DNA of 64,000 nt, taken from contig JAJCZZ010000010.1 of NCBI GenBank assembly GCA_029262115.1, positions 84,730-148,729 of the forward strand, read 5' to 3'. The DNA is from Gemmatimonadota bacterium (GTDB lineage Bacteria; Gemmatimonadota; Gemmatimonadetes; Longimicrobiales; Gaopeijiaceae). Shown in pieces: positions 24,877 to 32,760 of the stretch. Position numbers and translations under genes: made by a program. The notes under the pieces are model-generated. The model had not been told where the DNA came from, did not search any database, and was given only the letters and a program-made list of their open reading frames with translations. The first letter of the stretch is position 1. The number at the start of each line of letters is the position of its first letter.

Positions 24877-26355
24877 GTGCCGACATCAAGGAATGCCGAC
24901 ATCCGAGCATCCCTCGATCACATCGAGGCGATTCTGGACGAGCACGCCCAAGGGCTTCAGCGCGCCGAGCTCCGGGACGCACTGACCCGACAGTACGGCG
25001 AGACCCTTGCCGATCGCACGCTGCGGCGTCGCCTCGAGCAGTTAAAAGATGAAGGACGCCTCGTCCGCATTGGAAAGGGCCGCGCGACTCGATACCACCC
25101 GACGGATCGCGGGTACGGGCCTCGACCGCTCACCGGCGGGGGTTCGGGTGACGATACGAGGACCGACGAGCCGGTGGAGCAGGATGAGGAGAGCGCACAC
25201 TCCGCAATCATCCCCTTGTCTCCCGAAGGTCTCGAACTCCAGCGCCTGATCCGTCTTCCCCGCCAGCAGCGGGAGCCGTGCACGTACGATCGGGAGTTCC
25301 TCGGGGACTACGTACCCGGCCAGACCTGGTACTTGCCGGAGGACGTTCGCCACGAACTCATTGCGGCCGGACAGACGCCCAACCCGGAGCGGCCCGCGGG
25401 CACATACGCGCGAGACATTCTCGATCAGCTCCTGATCGACCTTTCATGGGCGTCGAGCAGGCTCGAGGGCAATACGTATTCGAGGCTCGACACACAAAAC
25501 CTCCTGGAACTGGGCACCCCCGCCGAGGGGAAGAGCCGACAGGAGGCTCAGATGATTCTCAATCATCGCGCGGCCATCCGCATGCTCGTGGACACCGCCG
25601 AGGACATCGACTTCGATCGCCGCTCGGTGCTCAGCTTGCACGCAGCGCTGGCAGACAACCTCGTGGCCAGTCCGGGCGAGGAGGGAGCCCTGCGGCGGCG
25701 CCCTGTGGACATCAGCGACACTGTCTACAGGCCCAGCGGAGTGCCGCAGATCATCCGGGAGTGCTTCGATCTGGTGCTCGCGAAAGCCCGCGACATTCCC
25801 GATCCGTTCGAGCAGGCTTTTTTCACGATGGTCCACATCCCCTACCTGCAGCCGTTCATCGATGTGAACAAGCGGACGTCGCGCATTGCCGCGAACATCC
25901 CCTTCATCAAGCGCAATCTGTGTCCGCTCTCCTTCGTCGACGTTCCCCATGAGGCGTACATTGAAGCGACGATCGGGATCTACGAGAGGAAGGACGTCGC
26001 TCTACTGCGGGATGTCTTCGTGTGGGCCTATCGGCGGTCGTGCGACCAGTATCGGGTCGTGCGCGAAGCACTGGGCGAGCCGGACACCGTTCGCCTCCGC
26101 TACCGTGAGCAGCTCGCGGATCTCGTCCGAGAGACCGTGCGTTCACGCGCCCCGATCAAGCGGAGCCACTTGAGGGCGTGGGCCCACGATCACGACGTCG
26201 AGACGGCGGGCCAGGAAGCGTTCGTCGAGCGAGCCATGGACATCCTCCTGAACCTCACCCAGGGAGTAGCGGGTCGGTACGGGCTCTCGGACGAGGACGT
26301 GGATGCTTGGCGGGACTCTGTTACGAACGGGGAGGGTCCGTTCAGCGCGGAGTGA
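24877..26355 (+). CDS. Winged-helix/Fic-fold protein with altered catalytic motif
   Basis: A 492-residue protein. Residues about 10-75 form a winged helix (RAELRDALTRQYGETLADRT then LRRRLEQLKDEGRLVRIGKG). A Fic fold follows: the inhibitory motif SSRLEG at 193-198 is present, but the active-site motif reads QPFIDVNKRTSR from residue 325 instead of HPFxxGNGRxxR. The catalytic His is Gln and the first Gly is Val, so classical AMP transfer is unlikely. From memory, a group of Fic proteins shares this PYLQPF.DVNKR pattern, which suggests a conserved different role. GTG 24877 has GGAG eight bases upstream and lies after the repeat array; an earlier GTG at 24787 is possible. The second islet begins here. 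Confidence 0.75.
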   Translation: MPTSRNADIRASLDHIEAILDEHAQGLQRAELRDALTRQYGETLADRTLRRRLEQLKDEGRLVRIGKGRATRYHPTDRGYGPRPLTGGGSGDDTRTDEPVEQDEESAHSAIIPLSPEGLELQRLIRLPRQQREPCTYDREFLGDYVPGQTWYLPEDVRHELIAAGQTPNPERPAGTYARDILDQLLIDLSWASSRLEGNTYSRLDTQNLLELGTPAEGKSRQEAQMILNHRAAIRMLVDTAEDIDFDRRSVLSLHAALADNLVASPGEEGALRRRPVDISDTVYRPSGVPQIIRECFDLVLAKARDIPDPFEQAFFTMVHIPYLQPFIDVNKRTSRIAANIPFIKRNLCPLSFVDVPHEAYIEATIGIYERKDVALLRDVFVWAYRRSCDQYRVVREALGEPDTVRLRYREQLADLVRETVRSRAPIKRSHLRAWAHDHDVETAGQEAFVERAMDILLNLTQGVAGRYGLSDEDVDAWRDSVTNGEGPFSAE

Positions 26356-26525
26356 TCGGAGGTGGTTGGGGCGGGCCGTTCACGTCGCGGGGTACAGGTG
26401 CCGGTCCTCGGCACCAACCGACCGCGCGCTGGCGGCTAGGGTGTCGCCCACCCTACTGTCACACCCCTGCCCTATTCATTCGACCGCGTTTCCACCCGTT
26501 CTTCACTCCCGCAACCCCCCTTTGA

Positions 26526-29500
26526 ATGCAGCGCTCCGCCGACCGGATCGTCTACTCCGCCACGGACCTGAGCGGGTACCTCGCGTGCCCGCACCTGGCC
26601 GCGCAGAACCGCGGTCGCCTGCTCGGGCTGATTCCGTCCCCTCCCAAGTACGAGGACCCGGGCACGGACGTCCTTCGGCGGCGCGGAGAAGAACACGAGC
26701 AGGGCATTCTCGAGCGGTACCGCCAGCGCGGCCTGTCCGTCGTCGAGCCGAGGCAGCCCATCCGGGGAGCGAGCGAGGACCGCTCCGAAGTGCACCCGGA
26801 CCTGGTTGCGTGCGCCGCCGAAACGATCGATGCCATGCGGAGCGGGGCGGACGTCATCTACCAAGCGGTCTTGTACGGGAGCCGCCCGAAGAGTGCGGAT
26901 CGCGGCAGCCCGGAGAGCGCAGACTTCGGCGGCCCGGAGAGCGCCACGTCCGACGACGGGAGTCCGGCGACCACGGAGGTGGCGCCCGTTCTCTGGCTCG
27001 GACGCCCCGACTTCCTCGCGAGAGTCGAGACACCCAGTCATCTCGGCGATTGGTCCTACGAAGTGGTGGACGCCAAGCTGTCCCGGAGCGCCAAGGCCGG
27101 CGCGGTGCTCCAGACGAGCTTCTACTCGGAGTTGCTGGAGTGGGCACAGGGCGGTGCGCCCGAGTTCATGCACCTGGCGTTGGGCGGCCCGGGCCAGGAG
27201 CCGGAACAGTTTCGCGTGACGGACTTCGGGGCCTACTACCGGTCGGTCAGGCGACGCTTCGCCAAGGCGATGGCAAGAGAGGCCGGGCACGGGCCGGCCG
27301 GCGGCCCGACCACGTATCCCGAGCCGTGCGAGCACTGCGACCTGTGTGACTGGCGACCGGTGTGCCGAGACCGGTGGCGGGCTGTCGACCACCTCTCTCT
27401 TGTGGCGGGAATCACGCGAAAGCAGCGGGACGCGCTGGAGGATCGGGACGTCCCCACACGCGCCGCCTTGGGCGGCCTTCCCCTGCCCGCCGATCCCCCG
27501 CTCGACGGTGTCGGCGCCCCCGCGTTGGAGCGCATCCGCGAGCAGGCCCGTATCCAGGTCGAAGGCGAGCGTGAGGGCCGGCCCAAGTACGAGCTGCTGG
27601 ACGGTGTTGCGGACGAATTCGGCCTCGGATCGCTCCCGGCGCCGTGCCCGGGCGACCTGTTCTTCGACATCGAGGGCGATCCGCATGCGGTCGACGGCGG
27701 CCTCGAGTATCTGCTCGGCTGGGTCGACGGGGACGGCGCCTACGACCGGCTCTGGGGCCTCGACCCCGTCCATGAAAAAGTGGCGTTCGAGGCCTTCATC
27801 GACCGGGTCACGGAGCGGATGGAGCGCTGGCCGGACATGCGCGTCTATCACTACAACCACTACGAACCGACGGCGTTGAAGAAGTTGGCGGGCCGTCACG
27901 CAACCCGAGAGCAGGAGCTCGACGACCTGCTCCGAGGATCCGTGTTCGTGGACCTGTACCGGGTCGTGCGGCAGGGTATCCGCGCGTCGGTGGAGAGCTA
28001 CTCCCTCAAGAAGCTGGAGCCGCTCTACGGCTACGAACGGGACGTCGAACTGCGGCTGGCGTCCCGGGCGCTGGCCAACTTCGAAGCGTTCCTGGGAATG
28101 GGCGGGACCGTTGAGGACTCCGCGGACGAGACGGTCAACTCGCTCCTGGACGAAATTGCCCGGTACAACCGTGACGACTGTCTGTCGACGCTTCGGCTGC
28201 GCGACTGGTTGGAGGAGCGGAGGGAGGAGTTGGAGGGGAAGGAGGAGAGGACGATCGAGCGGTGGGATGGGTCGGAGGAGGAGCAGGAAACCGACGCCAA
28301 CGCGCTCGAGCAGGAGGCCGTCGCGCTCAGGGCCCGCCTCCATGCCGGTCTTGCCCGGAACCCCGACGAACACACGCCGGATGAGCGCGTGCGAGCCCTG
28401 CTCGGCCACGCCCTCTCGTTTCACAGGCGCGAAGACCGGGCCAGCGGGTGGGAGTACCACGCTCTCAACGAGGCGGATACCCAGGATCTGATCGAGAGTC
28501 GGAAGGGGTTGGGCGGACTCGAATTCGTTGAGACGATCGAAGGCGATGGCGGTACCGTGATCCACCGGTACCGGTTCCCCGAGCAGCATCATCGCATCGA
28601 GCGGTCGGATTCGCTCATGCGGCCGGTGAAGGAGGGGAAGGCGCAGCGGGTCGGCTCCGTCGTCAATATCGATGACGAGCGCGGCCTTCTCGACCTTCGC
28701 CCCTCCGACGCCGCCGCCACGGACCTCGAAGGGGTCTTCCATAGCGACTACATCGGCTCGGATGGGGCCAAACGTGCCCTTCTGCGGCTTGGCGAGGACG
28801 TGCTGGAGGGCGGGGTGGATGGGGCGGAAGACACCCTCGCCGTCCGATTGCTCCTGGGCGCCGGTCCCGACGCCAAGCCTTACGCGCCATCGGGGGACTC
28901 CAACGGAGATGCCATCACGCTACGCCGCCCGGACGAGACCAACGTGGAGGCGGCGCGCCGGATCGTGCCGGAACTCGGCGCGTCTACGCTCGCCGTGCAA
29001 GGGCCTCCAGGCGCCGGCAAGACCCACCTGGGCGCCCATCTCATCGTGGATCTTCTGCGAAACGGGCTGCGAGTGGGCGTGTCCGCGCATAGCCATAAGG
29101 CCATCGGCAACCTCTTGAAGAAGGTCTGCGAGACCGCTGAGACGGAGGGCGTTGAAGTACGGGGACGCCAGAAATCCAACAAGAAGCAGTGGTGCGGACG
29201 CGAGGAAATGCGGCACACCAGCAGCAATCCACCGATGGAGAATGCCCGAAAGAAGGGGTTGCTGAACCTCCTGGCCGGCACCCGATGGCTGTGGTCCCGC
29301 GTGGGCATGGCGGACGCCGTCGACGTGCTCGTGATCGATGAAGCGGGTCAGATTTCGCTGGCGAACGTACTGGCAATGACGCGGTCGACGACGTCGATCG
29401 TGCTGCTCGGGGATCCTCAGCAACTCCAACAGCCGACGAAAGCCACACACCCGGGCGGATCGGGCACCTCGGCGCTCGACCACCTGCTCGGCGGCGCGAA

Positions 29501-30146
29501 GGTGATGCCCCTGGATCGAGGGCTGTTCCTCGAGCGGACGTGGAGGCTGCACCCCGACCTGTGTGACTTCACGTCCGAGCAGTTCTACGACAGCCGGTTG
29601 AAGGCCCAGGACGGCACCGAGCGGCAACGCGTCGACGGGCCCGGAGCGCTGGCCGGCACCGGCCTCCGCTTCGTTCCCGTGGCCCATGAAGGCAACACGA
29701 GCGACGCACCCGAGGAAGTCGAGGCGATCGAGCTCCTGGTAGACCAACTCCTCGATGGCTCGTGGACCTGGACGGACACCGCCGGCGCTACTCGGGAACT
29801 CAGCGAAGACCAGCTTCTCGTGATCGCCCCGTACAACGCGCAGGTCGCACGCCTGCGGGCGGCGCTACGCGACGGCATCCGGGTAGGGACGGTGGACAAG
29901 CTGCAGGGGCAGCAAGCGACCGTCGTCCTGTTTTCCACCACGTCCTCGAGCACGGAGGACGCGCCGCGGGGCATGGACTTCCTGTTCGACGCACACCGGC
30001 TGAATGTGGCCACCTCGCGCGGGCGATGCGTGACCGTGGTGGTCGGCTCGCCCAGGCTGTTCGAGGCCGACTGCTCGTCCGTGGAGCAGATGCGGCTGGC
30101 GAACGGGTTCTGTCGGATGCTGGAGATGGCGGGTGGTGATCGGTGA
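26526..30146 (+). CDS. TM0106-type nuclease / RNase H / SF1 helicase fusion
   Basis: A 1206-residue three-part enzyme. Residues 1-290 are a RecB/Cas4-like nuclease: GRPDFL, EVVDAKLSR (acidic plus DxK residues near 182) and cysteines at about 21 and 268-280 (CEHCDLCDWRPVC) that probably hold an iron-sulphur cluster. Residues about 375-560 form a predicted RNase H-like exonuclease (FFDIEGDP at 379). Residues about 790-1200 are a Dna2/Upf1-like SF1 helicase with Walker A GPPGAGKTH (826), VLVIDEAGQ (about 936), GDPQQLQQP and VGTVDKLQGQQA. A Ser/Gly-rich insertion with imperfect repeats lies near 120-150. It may act on DNA ends in repair or defence. Its stop overlaps the next start. Confidence 0.85.
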   Translation: MQRSADRIVYSATDLSGYLACPHLAAQNRGRLLGLIPSPPKYEDPGTDVLRRRGEEHEQGILERYRQRGLSVVEPRQPIRGASEDRSEVHPDLVACAAETIDAMRSGADVIYQAVLYGSRPKSADRGSPESADFGGPESATSDDGSPATTEVAPVLWLGRPDFLARVETPSHLGDWSYEVVDAKLSRSAKAGAVLQTSFYSELLEWAQGGAPEFMHLALGGPGQEPEQFRVTDFGAYYRSVRRRFAKAMAREAGHGPAGGPTTYPEPCEHCDLCDWRPVCRDRWRAVDHLSLVAGITRKQRDALEDRDVPTRAALGGLPLPADPPLDGVGAPALERIREQARIQVEGEREGRPKYELLDGVADEFGLGSLPAPCPGDLFFDIEGDPHAVDGGLEYLLGWVDGDGAYDRLWGLDPVHEKVAFEAFIDRVTERMERWPDMRVYHYNHYEPTALKKLAGRHATREQELDDLLRGSVFVDLYRVVRQGIRASVESYSLKKLEPLYGYERDVELRLASRALANFEAFLGMGGTVEDSADETVNSLLDEIARYNRDDCLSTLRLRDWLEERREELEGKEERTIERWDGSEEEQETDANALEQEAVALRARLHAGLARNPDEHTPDERVRALLGHALSFHRREDRASGWEYHALNEADTQDLIESRKGLGGLEFVETIEGDGGTVIHRYRFPEQHHRIERSDSLMRPVKEGKAQRVGSVVNIDDERGLLDLRPSDAAATDLEGVFHSDYIGSDGAKRALLRLGEDVLEGGVDGAEDTLAVRLLLGAGPDAKPYAPSGDSNGDAITLRRPDETNVEAARRIVPELGASTLAVQGPPGAGKTHLGAHLIVDLLRNGLRVGVSAHSHKAIGNLLKKVCETAETEGVEVRGRQKSNKKQWCGREEMRHTSSNPPMENARKKGLLNLLAGTRWLWSRVGMADAVDVLVIDEAGQISLANVLAMTRSTTSIVLLGDPQQLQQPTKATHPGGSGTSALDHLLGGAKVMPLDRGLFLERTWRLHPDLCDFTSEQFYDSRLKAQDGTERQRVDGPGALAGTGLRFVPVAHEGNTSDAPEEVEAIELLVDQLLDGSWTWTDTAGATRELSEDQLLVIAPYNAQVARLRAALRDGIRVGTVDKLQGQQATVVLFSTTSSSTEDAPRGMDFLFDAHRLNVATSRGRCVTVVVGSPRLFEADCSSVEQMRLANGFCRMLEMAGGDR

Positions 30147-30448
30147 GCGACTTTGGTGAGGGCGTCCGCGTTGTCGCGGTCGACTGGTCCGGCGCCAAGT
30201 CGGCGGTGCATAAGAAGATCTGGCTCGCCGAAGTGGTGGACGGTCGGATGGTGCGGCTCGAAACGGGAAGGGACCGGGAGGAGGTGGTGGAGCACCTCAT
30301 TGGCGAGGCGGCTTTGGGATGTCCGATGGTGGTGGGTCTGGACTTCGCCTTCGCGTTTCCCGCCTGGTTCACTCTAGTTGAAATCCGCGGTGGCGGAGGG
30401 TTCTTCGCCGGCGGGGCCATGTGCTGCCCTCCTGGATCCGTTGCCTAG
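30143..30448 (+). pseudogene. Truncated DUF429-like (RNase H fold) partner gene
   Basis: GTG 30143 overlaps the helicase-nuclease stop (GTGA), so the two were translated together. The first 75 residues (VVAVDWSGAKSAVHKKIWLA ... VVGLDFAFAFPAWF) match the start of DUF429-like proteins, a predicted RNase H-fold nuclease family normally about 250 residues or more. After FPAWF, near base 30370, the sequence turns into an unrelated Gly-rich tail and stops at residue 101. The second acidic cluster and most of the domain are lost. It looks like a gene cut off by rearrangement, leaving the helicase-nuclease without its partner here. Confidence 0.6.
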
Positions 30449-30456
30449 AAACCACT

Positions 30457-31284
30457 ATGCCCCCTCGTCAGGCCCAGGCTGACTGGTCAGCAGCTCTCCA
30501 GGATGTACATGTACTAGTCGCTGCTGGCATTCTGCTTGTGTGGGTTATGGCTAGTTCAGCGGTGCTGCTTTTCCCTCCTTTGCCGGGCGTATTAGTTGCG
30601 TCGTCCTTGACTATGTTGCGGTGATCGTGCATGTGTGGCGCCCACATCGGCGGCAGTCCTGGGACCAGCTTTCCCAGCTCGGCGCAAGATCGTTGCCGGG
30701 GCGCTGGCGTTGGGTCGGCGTTTCCGTTCTCACGGTTGTTTGGGCCATTTCCCTCAACGTCGCCTACGATCATCTGCTCCCTCTGGCGGATCCGTCCTTC
30801 GATCCGTTTACCGAGTATGCTGAGCGGGGAGGTTGGATCGCTGTCGCGATTCTCACAGTGGGTTTCGGGCCGCTGATTGAGGAGTTCGTGTTCCGTGGTT
30901 GGATCCAGGACGCGCTACAACGCGTCACCTCACCCCCGACTGCGATCCTCATATCGGCCTTTCTATTCGCGTTGCCACATGGACGTGGTGACGGCCTGCC
31001 ACTGTATATGGCTATCGGAGCGGTGTTCGGCTGGGTTGTCTGGAAAACCGGGTCCATTATGGGCGGGCGTAGTCGTTCACGCGGTATATAACGCCGCTTT
31101 GCTGCTCGCCTCTGCGTTTCAGCGGAGGGAAATCGCGAACCTCGGCCTGGACATGCAACTCTCCCCAACCGCGATCGTCTTGGTCTCTCTAGCAGGTGTT
31201 TGCTCTCTCGCAGGCGTTGTCGTGCTGCTTCGGCAAGAACCCGGAGCGGTGCGAACAGCTCAGGAGACGAGCAACGGCATATGA
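30457..31284 (+). pseudogene. Frameshifted CPBP (CAAX-type) membrane protease
   Basis: The middle part (GTG 30621 to about 31058) encodes a CPBP intramembrane metalloprotease with GPLIEEFVFRGWIQ, the EExxxR catalytic motif, and FLFALPHG carrying the first conserved His. At about 31059 one extra base moves the coding into another frame, which continues as WAGVVVHAVYNAALLLASAF, containing the second His motif, and ends at 31284. At the start, a separate frame from 30457 supplies a plausible first membrane segment (VLVAAGILLVWVMASSAVLL) and ends at 30624. At least one and probably two frameshifts disrupt the gene, unless they are assembly errors. CPBP proteases often process peptides or act as immunity proteins. 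Confidence 0.65.
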
Positions 31285-31682
31285 AGGCACCGGAAGGCGT
31301 CGACCAACTCCGAGAGGTCACTGCAGAGGAGGAGTTCACCGGCCTACCACATCGTCGCGCGATCATCGCGGGGAGCCCGGTCCACGCCGCCGGCCCGTTC
31401 GGGTTCGTGCCCGACGTTCTCACGGCGCCTCGCGCGGTGCAGCTCGACGGGCCGGGCGCCGGCCAGCGCGTAGGAGCTCTGCACCGAAACCAGAAGATTT
31501 GGTCTCTTTGGTGATCGATGGGTCCAAGCTGTCCTACCCACCGACCGTGGGTTCGCGGTTTCTGCGGCGTCCGATGTGCGGGATTACATTTACGACGGGT
31601 CCGTGTACCGTCTACTCTCCGTCCCGGTCGTGTCGTGTACCCGATTCCCCGGCGGTGATGCCGCTCTCCGGCCACCGTCCCC
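31285..31682. other. Degraded stretch without a supported gene
   Basis: About 400 bases between the decayed CPBP gene and dapF. An open frame from ATG 31281 to 31514 gives 77 residues (MKAPEGVDQLREVTAEEEFT...) with an acidic start, but I see no family, ribosome-binding site or partner. It could be a remnant of another lost gene of the islet. Confidence 0.4.
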
Positions 31683-32573
31683 CTACCCCCCCAACCTCCG
31701 CACGAAATCCGCAGCCAGTACTCCCGTCATCACCTCTTCCACCGGCCCCCGCAGCACCACCTGCCGCTCGGCGCTCACCGTTGCCGTCAGCGTCCCGCCC
31801 ACCATGTCGATATGCACCGGCCCCGGTGCCATCCCCCGCGACACGGCGGCAACCGCCACCGCACATGAGCTCGTGCCCGAAGCGGTCGTGGGTCCGACCC
31901 CCCGCTCCCAGATCAACGCCCGACACCGATCGGAGCCGCTCACCTCGGCCAACTGCACGTTCGAGCCATTGGCCAGCGATGGGTGAGCCGTCAGAAACCG
32001 GCCCACTTCAGCGAGCCGCTCGTCGGTCATCGGTTCGCCCCAGACGACCATGTGGGGATTGCCGACCCCCACCGGGACCAGGTCGAGCGCCTCCCCGTCC
32101 GGACCCTCCAACCGGCCATCGCCATCGAGGGCGGAGGCGTCCATCGCCACCGCGGCCGGACCCACCTCCGCCGCGCCCATGTCGACCGAGATGTCGTAGG
32201 TGCCGGCCGAATGCGCGTGGACCGTCATCGCAACCCGGTCGCCACCGACCTCGATCGTGAACGGCTCATCGCCGACGTGTCCTTCGCGGTGGAGATACGA
32301 GCCGAGCACACGCAGCCCGTTTCCGCTTCGTTCGAACTCGCCGCCGTCCGGGTTGAACATCCGGAGACGGAACACGCCGCCCGATCGGTCCGCGAGGAGG
32401 ACCACGATCCCGTCGCCTCCCGGCCCCCGCAGGCGCTCGCAGGTGGCGGACACGGCCTCGGGTGAGGCCGGCAGATCACCTCCCTCCTCGAACACGAGGT
32501 AGTCGTTTCCGAGTCCGTGCGCCTTGTAGAACGACGCTGCCAGGCTTGGTCGCTCCGCCCACAGCCCTGTCAT
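31683..32573 (-). CDS. dapF: DapF-fold epimerase homologue lacking both catalytic cysteines
   Basis: A 296-residue protein with the two mirrored halves of diaminopimelate epimerase: FYKAHGLGNDYLVF at the start, MFNPDGGEFERSGNGLR near 72-88, and ALIWERGVGPTTASGTSSCA near 218-237. In DapF each half supplies one catalytic Cys (CGNG and ACGxG). Here both are Ser: Ser83 (codon 32325-32327) and Ser232 (codon 31878-31880). Normal DapF interconverts LL- and meso-diaminopimelate for lysine and peptidoglycan. With Ser/Ser this protein may be inactive, slow, or a related racemase, so the gene name is by fold only. It is convergent with the decayed islet and divergent from the DUF5916 gene. Confidence 0.85.
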   Translation of the reverse strand: MTGLWAERPSLAASFYKAHGLGNDYLVFEEGGDLPASPEAVSATCERLRGPGGDGIVVLLADRSGGVFRLRMFNPDGGEFERSGNGLRVLGSYLHREGHVGDEPFTIEVGGDRVAMTVHAHSAGTYDISVDMGAAEVGPAAVAMDASALDGDGRLEGPDGEALDLVPVGVGNPHMVVWGEPMTDERLAEVGRFLTAHPSLANGSNVQLAEVSGSDRCRALIWERGVGPTTASGTSSCAVAVAAVSRGMAPGPVHIDMVGGTLTATVSAERQVVLRGPVEEVMTGVLAADFVRRLGG

Positions 32574-32760
32574 TCAGCCGCTCCTTTTTACCGTTTGACG
32601 ACCGGATTCTCCCGAATCCACCTCGCACGCCCTTTCGGTGCGCGGACGTGACCAACTTCGCGTAGCGGGCCTCGGCCGACCATCCGGGTGGGCGCGGTCC
32701 GCAACCTTTGGCCTCCGAGCCCCGTCCGAGGTAGGGCGACGAACACGTTCATTTGGGTGG

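Noticed and set aside
26472..28742. 756-codon minus-strand frame over the helicase-nuclease gene
   Set aside because: Composition is unlike a real protein and it mirrors a gene with clear motifs.
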